Position numbers and translations under genes: made by a program | The notes under the pieces: generated by a model | Seen by the model: only the letters and a program-made list of their open reading frames with translations | Databases searched by the model: none | Told to the model about the DNA's origin: nothing | Source of the DNA: Vibrio tapetis subsp. quintayensis | GTDB lineage: Bacteria > Pseudomonadota > Gammaproteobacteria > Enterobacterales > Vibrionaceae | Length of the DNA stretch: 64,000 nt | Direction of reading: 5' to 3' | NCBI RefSeq assembly: GCF_030409945.1 | Contig: NZ_JAUFQV010000025.1 | Location: 124,001 to 188,000, forward strand | Shown: positions 54,719 to 63,727 of the stretch, piece after piece | Layout of the letters: the number at the start of each line of letters is the position of its first letter | Position numbering within the stretch: the stretch's first letter is position 1

Positions 54719-56317
54719 ATGCTGATTTTTGCTGACTTTCTTATGATAATAGCCATTGGTTTGCTACTTTTTTCCATTAAACCAGCATTCACGATCTGCA
54801 TTAAGACCAAAGAGTCTGGATGGAAGTTTTTACTGGGGCTTATTGTCGCATTCTCTATCGGATACGTGGCCTATCTGATCTATTTATTCGGCAAGAGAGA
54901 CGCCAGTTACATCGACATTGGAATGGCCGCTATTTTGTTCGGAGGGAGCATCTTTGTTTCCATCGTTTTAAAGTTCTGCTTAAGCAGCATCCTCAAGATT
55001 GAACAGATAGCCAAAAGTGAACGGCATAATGCACTTCACGATTCATTAACCGGGTTGCCAAATAGAGCCTATTGCTCAAGCGCCATGACCAAACGCCTCG
55101 CTACGCAATCACCATTTTCTGTCCTGTTATTCGATATCAACAACTTTAAGAACGTAAACGACGCTATGGGCCACCAAACGGGAGACCTATTGCTGGTTAA
55201 CATTGCAGAGAGAATCTCAGAAGTGGTTCCAGCCGATGCCTTTTATGCTCGAATCGGAGGCGATGAGTTCGTTATCATCCTAAATACCAACAACCAACAC
55301 CACATCAGCTCCTACTGCACTGAAATTGCAGAGCAACTCAGCCCTCGCTTTCAACTTGAACAATATAATCTTCCCGTATCAGTCAGTATCGGCGTGAGTA
55401 TTTATCCCGACTTTGGTTCCAATCAAGACGAACTGTTAAAGCAAGCGGATTCAGCAATGTATGAAGCGAAAAGAATCGGCTTAGGCGTGTCTTTCTATTC
55501 TGATGCTTTGGAAATCAAAGCCAAGCAGCAGTTAGATATCGCCAGCCGCATTACTACGGCTTTGCATAATCAGGAGTTCCACCTGTATTACCAACCGATA
55601 GTCAATACATTGAAACAAACCTTGTATGGCTATGAAGCATTGATTCGCTGGCCTCAGCCTGATGGTAGTTTCATCTCTCCCGAACTTTTTATTCCTATCG
55701 CAGAGCAAACTCACCTTATTAGAGACATCACTGACTGGGTGATTAATCAGGTCATGCTCGACTTACATATCTTTAATAGCGCAGGAATAGAGGCGAGCAT
55801 CCACCTAAACCTCTCAGCTCACGATCTCAACAGCAGCGCGTTGCTCGATAATTTAAAACAACTCGCACAAAGCGAGCAGCTGAATTCGTCTCAAGTCGTG
55901 TTAGAAGTAACCGAGAGCGACATGCTCAAAGACATTGGCAACACAAAAATTGTGTTAGAAGAACTGCGTCACATGGGATTCAAAATCAGTCTTGATGATT
56001 TTGGTACGGGGTATTCTTCTTTAACCTTATTGCGGGAACTGCCCATTGATCAAATCAAGATTGACCGCTCGTTTGTTTCAAGTATGCATATTAGCAGCGC
56101 TGATCACGCAATCGTCACTAGCTCGATATCGTTAGCTCATGGTTTGAATTGTACGGTTATCGCAGAGGGGGTTGAAGAACAGGAACTAATCGGCTTACTC
56201 AATACGGCCAAATGTGATTACGTACAGGGGTTTATTAATGGGAAGGCGCTGTCTCTGGACGAAATCATATATTGGACAGAACAGCATCACTTGATAATGG
56301 CTTCAAACTCCGCGTGA
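54719..56317 (+). CDS. Membrane GGDEF-EAL dual-domain protein
   Basis: 532 residues from the ATG at 54719 (a TTG two codons earlier is possible). Three membrane helices near 4-24, 37-60 and 70-93 are followed by a GGDEF domain with the intact loop RIGGDEF (about 178-184) and SLTGLPNR, then an EAL domain from about 270 with YEALIRW, NLSAHDL, EVTESDM, DDFGTGYSS, KIDRSF and EGVEEQE. Both catalytic sets look complete, so it could make and break c-di-GMP; which dominates is not visible. The ribosome-binding site is weak. A hairpin overlaps the stop codon. Confidence 0.9.
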   Translation: MLIFADFLMIIAIGLLLFSIKPAFTICIKTKESGWKFLLGLIVAFSIGYVAYLIYLFGKRDASYIDIGMAAILFGGSIFVSIVLKFCLSSILKIEQIAKSERHNALHDSLTGLPNRAYCSSAMTKRLATQSPFSVLLFDINNFKNVNDAMGHQTGDLLLVNIAERISEVVPADAFYARIGGDEFVIILNTNNQHHISSYCTEIAEQLSPRFQLEQYNLPVSVSIGVSIYPDFGSNQDELLKQADSAMYEAKRIGLGVSFYSDALEIKAKQQLDIASRITTALHNQEFHLYYQPIVNTLKQTLYGYEALIRWPQPDGSFISPELFIPIAEQTHLIRDITDWVINQVMLDLHIFNSAGIEASIHLNLSAHDLNSSALLDNLKQLAQSEQLNSSQVVLEVTESDMLKDIGNTKIVLEELRHMGFKISLDDFGTGYSSLTLLRELPIDQIKIDRSFVSSMHISSADHAIVTSSISLAHGLNCTVIAEGVEEQELIGLLNTAKCDYVQGFINGKALSLDEIIYWTEQHHLIMASNSA

Positions 56318-56324
56318 AGCCATT
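56296..56324. other. Hairpin across the stop codon of the GGDEF-EAL gene
   Basis: AATGGCTTCA (56296-56305) pairs with TGAAGCCATT (56315-56324) around nine bases; the TGA stop is the first three bases of the second arm. No T-run follows. It may slow release of the last codons or act as the 3' end of the mRNA. Confidence 0.5.
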
Positions 56325-56371
56325 AACTCTCAGTCATCAACTGTCTATCGCTACGTTTTTCTACTGGACAA

Positions 56372-57013
56372 CTAAAAACGATATCCGGCCGTCGCATATA
56401 GACCGTAAAGGTCCGCTTTACCAGAACGTTTATCGTTATCGACACTCAGATGGCTTGCTCTGAACTCGCCACCAAATTCAAAATTATTGTCGAGCTCATA
56501 CCGAGCGCCAAAGCCCCATAAGTAACCCCAACCACTAACAGCTTCTTTTTCAGACGCAACTGAACCCGGTGTTTTCTTGTAATCTTGCTCTTTCAGTGCA
56601 CCGTACGAAACACCAGCGTAAGCAAATAGAGCGGTTTGCTGTGTAACCATGTAGCTGACTTTAGGTGCAAAGCTACCAATTAAGCTGCTTACTTCTTCTA
56701 CTTGATATATTGCGTGATTGTCTTCTTTTTTCTTAGAATTGTAGTGCACATCTAGAGAGGCGAGATAGCCGAGATAGAGGTCTTTGTTGTCCGTCCATTT
56801 ATTGGATTCAGACGTGTAATCAAACGCAAGTGATCGCCCATACAGTTCGAAATCTTTATCGCCCGTTACGTCCGTCTTTAGTTTAGAGCCACCAAATTTG
56901 ATAGTGAATGCACGCTCTTTTTTGGCGGTCTGTGCCTGCGCATCGCTTTCTGCCTGACTAGAAAACGAAATCAATAGAGCGGAACTTATCAATATTGCTA
57001 ATGTTTTTTTCAC
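56372..57013 (-). CDS. Predicted outer-membrane beta-barrel protein
   Basis: 213 residues from a GTG at 57013, which begins a clean signal peptide (MKKTLAILISSALLISF); an ATG 33 bases further out has no room for a ribosome-binding site. The mature protein has alternating strands with aromatic and Gly residues, ends with Phe (ATAGYRF), and includes the strand pairs around GWGYLWGFGARYELDN and FEFGGEFRASHL. It looks like an eight- to ten-stranded barrel of unknown ligand. Monocistronic, converging with the GGDEF-EAL gene. Confidence 0.7.
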   Translation of the reverse strand: MKKTLAILISSALLISFSSQAESDAQAQTAKKERAFTIKFGGSKLKTDVTGDKDFELYGRSLAFDYTSESNKWTDNKDLYLGYLASLDVHYNSKKKEDNHAIYQVEEVSSLIGSFAPKVSYMVTQQTALFAYAGVSYGALKEQDYKKTPGSVASEKEAVSGWGYLWGFGARYELDNNFEFGGEFRASHLSVDNDKRSGKADLYGLYATAGYRF

Positions 57014-57248
57014 TGAAAATATCCATTTTAAACGACTGTGAATCATCTCTTACAAAATCTCATGGGGCAAAACCACAAATTAAAAGACATGAATTTTAGT
57101 TGACGTAAGTGTACCTCAAGGACCAATCTCCCAATGCTATTAATTTAGCTAAAACCAACAACACAATTTATAGAAGTTGAGGCAGCTCACATATTCCTGC
57201 TCAACGTCTTTGCTATAGAGACCACCATAACTTAGTGACCGTTTAGAT

Positions 57249-57258
57249 CCCCCCCCCC
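57249..57258. repeat. Poly-C tract (C10) upstream of phhA
   Basis: Ten uninterrupted C, unusual in this AT-rich region. It lies seven bases before the TyrR-like box, 128 bases before the phhA start. Confidence 0.9.
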
Positions 57259-57265
57259 GCCAAAT

Positions 57266-57283
57266 TGTAAACAATATGTTACA
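57266..57283 (+). promoter_or_regulatory. TyrR/PhhR-like box upstream of phhA
   Basis: TGTAAACAATATGTTACA matches TGTAAA-N6-TTTACA at 11 of 12 defined positions. TyrR-family PhhR activates phhA in Pseudomonas, so this fits. The box centre is about 112 bases before the start codon. Confidence 0.7.
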
Positions 57284-57386
57284 CAAGTACCATTACCCTA
57301 TCCCATCGTTAGTTCGACAAACCAAAAGTATGCATCAATAGTTAACCAATATAATTAACCTGTGTGGCAGATTGGAGGCCATAATT

Positions 57387-58175
57387 ATGACGGCTAAGAC
57401 TCAGTACGTAGCTAAACAGGCGAACAGTCACGGAGAATTGCACTGGACAACCTCTGAAAATCAAGTCTGGGAGAGGCTCGTTACTAGGCAGTGTGGGAAT
57501 GTCCGAAGTAAGGCGTGTGATGAATATTTGTCTGGTCTCGACATATTAAACCTGCCTACAAATCGTGTGCCTCAGCTTAACGATATAAATCGAGTTCTTG
57601 AGCCCTGCTCGGGTTGGCGCTGCAAAGGTGTCCCTGCTCTTATCAGCTATGACACGTTTTTTAAGCTATTGGCGAGTAAGCAATTTCCCGTTGCAACGTT
57701 CATCCGCAGTATCAATGAGATGGATTACCTGCAAGAACCCGATATTTTTCATGAAATATTTGGTCACTGCGCCATGCTAACTCACCCTGCGTTTGCCGAC
57801 TTTACTCAAAAATACGGAGAACTTGGCCTTGGTGCTAGTCATGAAGATCGCGTTTATTTAGCGAGACTTTATTGGTTTACTGTCGAATTTGGACTTTTGG
57901 CATCCAATGGCAGCTATAAAGTGTACGGCGGCGGGATCTTATCAAGCCCCGGAGAAACCGATTACGCTTTTTCAAACAAACCGATAATCAAGCCTTTCGA
58001 CATCGTTGACGTATTAAGAACCCCTTACCGTATCGATATCATGCAACCTATCTATTTCGCTATAGACTCAATAGATACGCTGTTTTCTCTGACTAAAATC
58101 GACTTGATGACCAAGATCAAGCAAGCGAAAGCCTTAGGCTTGCACTCACCTAGCTACCCTTTAAAAGCATCATAA
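57387..58175 (+). CDS. phhA: Phenylalanine 4-hydroxylase
   Basis: 262 residues from the ATG at 57387, eight bases after GGAGG. It converts phenylalanine to tyrosine with oxygen and tetrahydropterin. The non-haem iron ligands are His122 and His127 (FHEIFGHCAM) and Glu167 (WFTVEFGL). The pterin and substrate regions are recognisable around FIRSINEMDYLQEPD. It is the catalytic-domain form, without the mammalian regulatory domain. Translated with phhB nine bases later, whose product recycles the cofactor. Confidence 0.97.
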   Translation: MTAKTQYVAKQANSHGELHWTTSENQVWERLVTRQCGNVRSKACDEYLSGLDILNLPTNRVPQLNDINRVLEPCSGWRCKGVPALISYDTFFKLLASKQFPVATFIRSINEMDYLQEPDIFHEIFGHCAMLTHPAFADFTQKYGELGLGASHEDRVYLARLYWFTVEFGLLASNGSYKVYGGGILSSPGETDYAFSNKPIIKPFDIVDVLRTPYRIDIMQPIYFAIDSIDTLFSLTKIDLMTKIKQAKALGLHSPSYPLKAS

Positions 58176-58184
58176 GGAAATAAA

Positions 58185-58538
58185 ATGAGCTTAAACAACC
58201 AGCCATTGGCACAACAAGACTGTGAAGCGTGCAAATTAGGCGCACCCCAAGTGACTACTCAAGAAATGAATACGTTAGTAAAGACACTTCCCAATTGGCA
58301 AATCATAGAGGTGAATGGAATCTTCCAGCTAACTCAAACTTTTACGTTCAAAAACTTTAGACTGGCATTGGCGTTTACTAATCGTGTAGGGGAAATGGCA
58401 GAAACACAGGGGCATCACCCTGCGCTTCTGACCGAATGGGGTAAAGTTAATGTGACATGGTGGAGCCATTCCATAAAAGGTTTGCATCACAATGACTTTG
58501 TTTGCGCAGCGAAAACTGACGCATTGATACAGAACTAA
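58185..58538 (+). CDS. phhB: Pterin-4a-carbinolamine dehydratase
   Basis: 117 residues. It dehydrates the hydroxypterin made by PhhA, so tetrahydropterin can be regenerated. The active-site pattern [20 protein letters not shown] holds the histidines. AAGGAAATAAA precedes the ATG. Gene order phhA-phhB is as in Pseudomonas. Two extra cysteines (EACKLGAP) near the N-terminus may bind iron or zinc, as in some family members, but that is unproved. Confidence 0.96.
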   Translation: MSLNNQPLAQQDCEACKLGAPQVTTQEMNTLVKTLPNWQIIEVNGIFQLTQTFTFKNFRLALAFTNRVGEMAETQGHHPALLTEWGKVNVTWWSHSIKGLHHNDFVCAAKTDALIQN

Positions 58539-58563
58539 CGTTGGCCTACGCCCTGTTTTAGGC

Positions 58564-60351
58564 TCAATGAACCTGAAGTGTTCCGTACAGTGTTTGATAC
58601 AGGCCGCTTTCGTTCACCAGATCATGATGGGTTCCTGACTGAACAACTTTTCCGTCTTCGAGCACATAGATCAGGTCCGCCTGTTTCACTGCTGATAAGC
58701 GGTGTGCCACAATTAGGGTTGTCTTACCGTCTAAGAACTCATCCAATGCTTCGTGTAAAGCCGCCTCGGTAGCAGTATCAAGCGCTGATGTGGCTTCATC
58801 TAGAATCACGAAATCAGGGTCAGACAGCACCATACGGGCAATAGCAAGCCTTTGTCTTTGTCCACCCGACAAACGTACTCCTTGACGGCCCAATTGAGAT
58901 TCAAGTCCCGCTGGCAATGTCGCTAACATGTCGTCTAATTGCGCGATGCTTAATGCTTGATGAAGAGCCTCATCTGAATAATCTTGGCCTAAGGTTAAAT
59001 TCTGTCTCATCGTATCGTTAAAGATCATCGGCTGCTGGAGAACCGTCGCGAGCTTTGAGCGTAACTCATCATAGCCAACACTTTCTATCGGGTGACCGTT
59101 AATGAGGATATCGCCCCGTTCTTTATGGTAAACACCAAGCAGCAATTGGATCAGCGTAGATTTACCTCCCCCCGAGGCCCCTACCAGAGCAACACGTTTA
59201 CCTTTAGGAATACGTAAGTTTAAATCTTTAAGTACATTACGTTCATCGTTATAAGAAAAACTGACGTTTCTAAGCTCCACGTCGAAAGATTCGTTGTCCA
59301 CAAACGGATTCACCGTCGCTACCGGGCGATACTCTTCTTCCAAATCTAATATGGCATTGAGGCGCTTCATTGCGGCAGACGCACTAAACCAAGAATACTG
59401 AATGCTCAGGAGATCTTGAATTGGCGATAGCATGAACCAGAGGTAACCAAATATCGCAAAGATTTGACCAACAGTGAGATCCCCCATTAGAACTAACACA
59501 ATCGCTGCCGCTCTAAAGATTTCAAACCCTATAAGAAACATCAAAAAAGATAGGCGATTGGCTGCGTCGGTTTGCCACGCATAATTGTCCGCATCCACAC
59601 GAATGGAGTCGGAGTCTTGTTTAAGGCGCTTTAGGTATTCTTTTTCACGGTTTGCTGCGCGCAGCTGATATAAACCGTCAAGCGTTTCAACCAAACGTTG
59701 CTGAAAGCGTTCAAATGATTGATTTTCTCTCTTTTTTAGGTGCTTTACTTTTTGTCCCATCAAGCGAGACAAGTAAACAATCACCGGGTTAAGCAGCACG
59801 ATGAACAGAGCCAACTTCCAATCGAGCCAGAACAATACAGCTGCGATACCGATAATGCTCAATATGGATACAACAAATCGGCTTAATGTATTGCCGATGA
59901 AACTGTCGATGGTTTCAATATCCGTCACCAAATGGGACGTTAATGCCCCACTGCCTTTCTCCTCATATTGACGCATGCTGATACGACCCAGCTTATCAAG
60001 CAATTGCTGACGCATATAACAAGTGAGAGATTTGGATATGAGCGTAAATTGACGAGTTTGATAGATATTTAACGCCTGGCTTCCCATTCGCATAACCACC
60101 ACCAAAAACGTGACCATGGCAATGTAACCCATCGGGGTCTGCCACGAATCAAGCATGCCATGATTGAGCAATTCGATACCACCAGCAGGATTGTTTAGCA
60201 GAACTTCATCAACAAGTAATGGCATTAACAATGGAATAGGCACGCTCAAAGCGGCTGCAAATACCGCGATAACATTTGCCACCACGAGTTTCTTTTTATG
60301 TCGCGCAGCCTGCTGAAGCAACCACGTTTTATTGATATTTAAAGTCGTCAA
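58564..60351 (-). CDS. ABC exporter, fused membrane and ATPase domains
   Basis: 595 residues of the MsbA/MdlB half-transporter type. Six membrane helices (about 25-330) are followed by an ATPase domain with Walker A VGASGGGKST, Q-loop, LSGGQRQR, VILDEATSALD and switch His in VAHRLS. It should act as a dimer to export lipids, peptides or drugs; the substrate is not visible. The only possible start is a TTG at 60351, with AGAG upstream, because a TGA lies two codons before. It follows hutA after a terminator, so it is likely independent. Confidence 0.88.
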   Translation of the reverse strand: MTTLNINKTWLLQQAARHKKKLVVANVIAVFAAALSVPIPLLMPLLVDEVLLNNPAGGIELLNHGMLDSWQTPMGYIAMVTFLVVVMRMGSQALNIYQTRQFTLISKSLTCYMRQQLLDKLGRISMRQYEEKGSGALTSHLVTDIETIDSFIGNTLSRFVVSILSIIGIAAVLFWLDWKLALFIVLLNPVIVYLSRLMGQKVKHLKKRENQSFERFQQRLVETLDGLYQLRAANREKEYLKRLKQDSDSIRVDADNYAWQTDAANRLSFLMFLIGFEIFRAAAIVLVLMGDLTVGQIFAIFGYLWFMLSPIQDLLSIQYSWFSASAAMKRLNAILDLEEEYRPVATVNPFVDNESFDVELRNVSFSYNDERNVLKDLNLRIPKGKRVALVGASGGGKSTLIQLLLGVYHKERGDILINGHPIESVGYDELRSKLATVLQQPMIFNDTMRQNLTLGQDYSDEALHQALSIAQLDDMLATLPAGLESQLGRQGVRLSGGQRQRLAIARMVLSDPDFVILDEATSALDTATEAALHEALDEFLDGKTTLIVAHRLSAVKQADLIYVLEDGKVVQSGTHHDLVNESGLYQTLYGTLQVH

Positions 60352-60370
60352 GATTCACTCTGCCTTTGTA

Positions 60371-60402
60371 CAAAAAAAGCCGCCTTTCCAATGAAAAGCG
60401 GC
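60371..60402 (-). terminator. Intrinsic terminator of hutA
   Basis: On the minus strand GCCGCTTTTC pairs with GAAAGGCGGC around ATTG (60402-60379), followed by TTTTTTT. Confidence 0.88.
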
Positions 60403-60426
60403 CCGATCATTTAATGGAAACGAGGG

Positions 60427-62544
60427 TTAAAAATCGTATTTCGCTGATAGCCCGAAGTTTCTACCCGCTTGTGTATAGAACTTGTCTTCTTTTTGCTGTC
60501 CACGCACGTCACTCCAATTGTAGTACTCTTCATCCGTTAAATTGAAGATACCAGCCCGTAAAGTCAGATCTTTCATCGGGACATAGTAAGCGGTTAAGTC
60601 CACTACTGTCGAACTGCTCGGAGCAAATGCAGGATACGGGTTCCCAAAGAAATCATTGTCTGGCGTTATATCGCTTTGTTTCTTTGCAGCAGTATAAACA
60701 ACTTTTAGAGAGCTACCCCATACCTCTGACGGCGCATCGTAATTAAATCCTACCACTGCATTCCACGGGTTAACACTATTTAGCCCATTGCCATCACCGT
60801 CTTTACCTTCGGTATAAGCTGCAGAAAGGCGCGTGGTAATACCTTGCGGAGCTTCAATCAATTGATGCCAGTTAAGGGAATTAGAAATTTCCGCACCTTT
60901 AATGGTTGCTTGGTCGACATTTACGTACTGGTATTGTGATATTCCACCACTTGTGGTGCCTGTTTTCTTCCGGTCGATGAAGTCATCGTACGTGCTATAA
61001 AAAACGGCAATTTCCGTTGACGAAGCCGCTACATCGTGACGCCAGCCCATTTCATAGGACAAACTTTTCTCGGCTTTAAGATCCGGGTTTGGAATACTCT
61101 CGTAACGATGTGCTGGGTTACCAAATGAATAAAACAGTTCTTGGAAATCTGGAGCACGGAACCCTTGGCTAATCTGCGCAAAGACCTTGTTTGATGGGTT
61201 GACGGTGTACAACGCACCAAGTCGCCCTGTTACTGCAGAATCTGAGTAATCTTTATATAGCGCAGGATCATATCCGCCGCCTGCAGGGAAATTATTGCCG
61301 GGTTTAGTTTCGAATGAATCAAATCTTACACCAGGGGTTAAGATAAACTGACCAATAGTAATTTCATCTTGTAAGAACAACCCGTATCGGCTTTCGCTAG
61401 CTTCTGGCATGTAGAATACCTGAGTATCAGGCTTAGTCGAGTTATACTCATCGTTTGTATTGGAAATGTCTTTCGCACTAAATGACGCACCGTACACAAT
61501 ATAATGTTCCGCGCTGCCCATCATAAGGTATTTTTCTAACTGAATATCCCCTTGAACGCCTTTATCGCTGTACACATAATCTTTCTTTTGCACGTTGCCA
61601 TCAGACAAATACGTACGATCAGTTATCCCGTTGGTTTTCTTAGTTAGGTAGTCAAGCTGCCATTCAAGACGGTCAATCGCGACGTTGTTTACATCCCAGA
61701 TATGCTTGATTCCGACACGAGTTCGATCCGTTGTATCTTTGCCTGTGTAATCTTTATAATCCGAATCGTTAAAAACTGTATCGGTAACGCCTTTTACATA
61801 TTCGCCCGTAAACTCAACGCGGTTGCTTTCATTTACTTGATACTGAAGTTTAACTAAAAGATTGTTTGCGTCTGTGTCTTGCTTTCTATCGTCACTGAAG
61901 TTGTTTATTTCCCCTCCTGCGCGATGAGTGTAAGCAACTAAACTCTCCAAATCACCCGTTCGATTTGCTAATGCGACAGACTGTGAAAAGCTATTGTCTG
62001 ATGATGAATAATTAAGTTTGGCATGACCACCAAAGTCTTTGCCATCTTTCAAGAAATCTTTCGGTCCTTTTGTTTCAAACGCAACGATACCTCCAATAGC
62101 ATCACTGCCCTGCAAGGAAGAAGCTGCGCCTTTAACGATTTCGACCGACTTAAGCATATCAACATCGACGTCTACCCGACCTGAGTTGATAAATGAATAG
62201 CTATTAATAAACTGGTTTGGCTGCGAAACGCCGTCGACCAAAATTTTTACTCGGTTCCCTTCCATTCCTCGAATATTAATGCTTTGAACGCCTTGACGCG
62301 AATCCGCTTGAACATTAACACCTGGCGTATAGTCGAACAGGTCAGCGACGCTATTCACCATATTCTCTTCAATATCTTGGTCCGATACAACCGTCACCGA
62401 AGCGGCGGTGTCTTGAATAGTTTGATTGCTTCGAGTAGCCGAAACGACTACTTCATCAAGTGAGTACACTTGATCGTCTGCAATAACATAACTAGAAGCA
62501 AGGGTTGCGGTAATCACCACCGCTAAAGGTTTTTTGATAAACAT
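60427..62544 (-). CDS. hutA: TonB-dependent haem receptor HutA
   Basis: 705 residues. A signal peptide (about 1-22) is followed by the TonB box DEVVVSATR, a plug domain with IRGMEGNRVKILVDGV and a 22-strand barrel that ends in Phe (SAKYDF). The haem-receptor motifs FRAPDFQELFY and NPDLKAEKS are present. It brings haem across the outer membrane, powered by TonB. It lies directly downstream of hutW-hutX-hutZ, so uptake and breakdown of haem are clustered here. An 8-bp hairpin lies in the gap; a convincing Fur box is not seen. Confidence 0.93.
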   Translation of the reverse strand: MFIKKPLAVVITATLASSYVIADDQVYSLDEVVVSATRSNQTIQDTAASVTVVSDQDIEENMVNSVADLFDYTPGVNVQADSRQGVQSINIRGMEGNRVKILVDGVSQPNQFINSYSFINSGRVDVDVDMLKSVEIVKGAASSLQGSDAIGGIVAFETKGPKDFLKDGKDFGGHAKLNYSSSDNSFSQSVALANRTGDLESLVAYTHRAGGEINNFSDDRKQDTDANNLLVKLQYQVNESNRVEFTGEYVKGVTDTVFNDSDYKDYTGKDTTDRTRVGIKHIWDVNNVAIDRLEWQLDYLTKKTNGITDRTYLSDGNVQKKDYVYSDKGVQGDIQLEKYLMMGSAEHYIVYGASFSAKDISNTNDEYNSTKPDTQVFYMPEASESRYGLFLQDEITIGQFILTPGVRFDSFETKPGNNFPAGGGYDPALYKDYSDSAVTGRLGALYTVNPSNKVFAQISQGFRAPDFQELFYSFGNPAHRYESIPNPDLKAEKSLSYEMGWRHDVAASSTEIAVFYSTYDDFIDRKKTGTTSGGISQYQYVNVDQATIKGAEISNSLNWHQLIEAPQGITTRLSAAYTEGKDGDGNGLNSVNPWNAVVGFNYDAPSEVWGSSLKVVYTAAKKQSDITPDNDFFGNPYPAFAPSSSTVVDLTAYYVPMKDLTLRAGIFNLTDEEYYNWSDVRGQQKEDKFYTQAGRNFGLSAKYDF

Positions 62545-62584
62545 AATCTATTCCATTTAAAATATTTTGAGCGCAGCAATCCTT

Positions 62585-62607
62585 CAGCCAATACGTAAGA
62601 TTGGCTG
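62585..62607. other. Hairpin between hutZ and hutA
   Basis: CAGCCAAT (62585-62592) and ATTGGCTG (62600-62607) are a perfect 8-bp repeat with a seven-base loop. On the plus strand ATTTTATT follows. It lies in the 130-base leader of hutA and may separate it from hutWXZ. Confidence 0.5.
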
Positions 62608-62674
62608 ATTTTATTAGAATGAGATTGAGCTTAGGTTTGGCTTAGTTAAGCCGTAAGGTATTAGATCAATACCG

Positions 62675-63202
62675 TTATGCTAGGTTTGACTCTTTTTTAT
62701 GTCCTTCATCTAGATGAACGAAACTCAGCAAATCGTCTCCAGATACATCAAAAGCTTGCCCAAATCCTTTTACATAACGCCCTTTTTCCGGTGTAAGTTG
62801 GTATAAGTTGAAGTCAGCTAACGAGCTTAAGCTATCCACAATATCGCCGAATCTTGCTTTTAGACACGCGATAGCGGCAACGCCGATTTCCGATTGCTTA
62901 TCAAGGCACTGTGCTTGAGTGTCAAAGCCCAAACGGCGGCGAGCATAAATGGTTTTGGCTTTCGATTCGTCTTCTATCATCATAATAGAAACAGATTTAG
63001 CTGTTTTAAGGTTCTGCCCGTGTTGAGCAATATCGCTAACTAGAATGAAATAGCCATGCTCGTTATGAGCAAAAGGGGCATAACTAACATGTGGTATAGC
63101 GCCATTAAGCGTTGCCAATTGCAACGTTTGGCATCCGTCTCGGAATTCCTGGATTTCTGGACCAATACGATTTTGTAATCTTTCTAATTTAACGCTGCTC
63201 AT
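62675..63202 (-). CDS. hutZ: Haem-degrading protein HutZ
   Basis: 175 residues of the HugZ/HutZ split-barrel family. It binds haem and breaks it down to release iron. In V. cholerae HutZ the haem ligand is His170; here His168 in EGHKKE is the likely match. The ATG overlaps the hutX stop by four bases (ATGA), so the two are co-translated. Confidence 0.93.
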   Translation of the reverse strand: MSSVKLERLQNRIGPEIQEFRDGCQTLQLATLNGAIPHVSYAPFAHNEHGYFILVSDIAQHGQNLKTAKSVSIMMIEDESKAKTIYARRRLGFDTQAQCLDKQSEIGVAAIACLKARFGDIVDSLSSLADFNLYQLTPEKGRYVKGFGQAFDVSGDDLLSFVHLDEGHKKESNLA

Positions 63203-63717
63203 TCCGCTAGTCTCCCTTTTAATTGTTGGAACGCTGTCACTTGCTCAGATAGCAGAACTCGTGCTTTATCTCGGCCAACATACACTTTAAAGACGCAATG
63301 ACCTTTAGTATCGAAAAATCCAATATAGTGGCTTTCCATACCTCTAAACGGTTTACTAACAAATGCAACGTGTTCTATCGCATCGATCAGTAGGTGACCG
63401 TGCAACCCTTCTTTACCCATAATATTATAGTAACCATGGGACACCTTTCCTTTAGGGAACGGGTTTTTGAATTCAAAGATCGAACCAAATGAATGAACGA
63501 TCGTTGTCACAGGTCCCCATTCCGGTAGTAACTGTAGAATGGATTCCGTATGAGACCCCTTTGCTATGGCGACTTGATCCGACGGTAAAGCAAAAGTTAC
63601 CTCTCCTTCGGTCAAATTAAGTTGTTCTGCTAATGAAGAGACAGGGACTCCACTGTCTTTATCTAGCGCACCATGAACTAAACCTTTCACGTCTTCGTAT
63701 GAAGTTTGCGAAAACAT
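63199..63717 (-). CDS. hutX: Intracellular haem transport protein HutX
   Basis: 172 residues of the HugX/HutX family. It carries haem in the cytoplasm and passes it to HutZ. The FGSIFEFKNPFPKGKVSHGY segment is conserved in the family. AAAGGAG lies five bases before the ATG. It is ten bases after hutW and overlaps hutZ by four, so the three form one operon. Confidence 0.93.
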   Translation of the reverse strand: MFSQTSYEDVKGLVHGALDKDSGVPVSSLAEQLNLTEGEVTFALPSDQVAIAKGSHTESILQLLPEWGPVTTIVHSFGSIFEFKNPFPKGKVSHGYYNIMGKEGLHGHLLIDAIEHVAFVSKPFRGMESHYIGFFDTKGHCVFKVYVGRDKARVLLSEQVTAFQQLKGRLAE

Positions 63718-63727
63718 CTTTTCTCCT

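Larger units (their letters stand above)
57047..57386. other. Divergent region between barrel gene and phhA, 340 bases
   Basis: It holds the C10 tract, the TyrR-like box and the phhA promoter. The phhA ATG follows TTGGAGG, a strong ribosome-binding site. Confidence 0.6.

Noticed and set aside
62616..62640. Fur box upstream of hutA
   Set aside because: The best 19-base match near GAATGAGATTGAG agrees with the Fur consensus at only about half of its positions, too weak to list.
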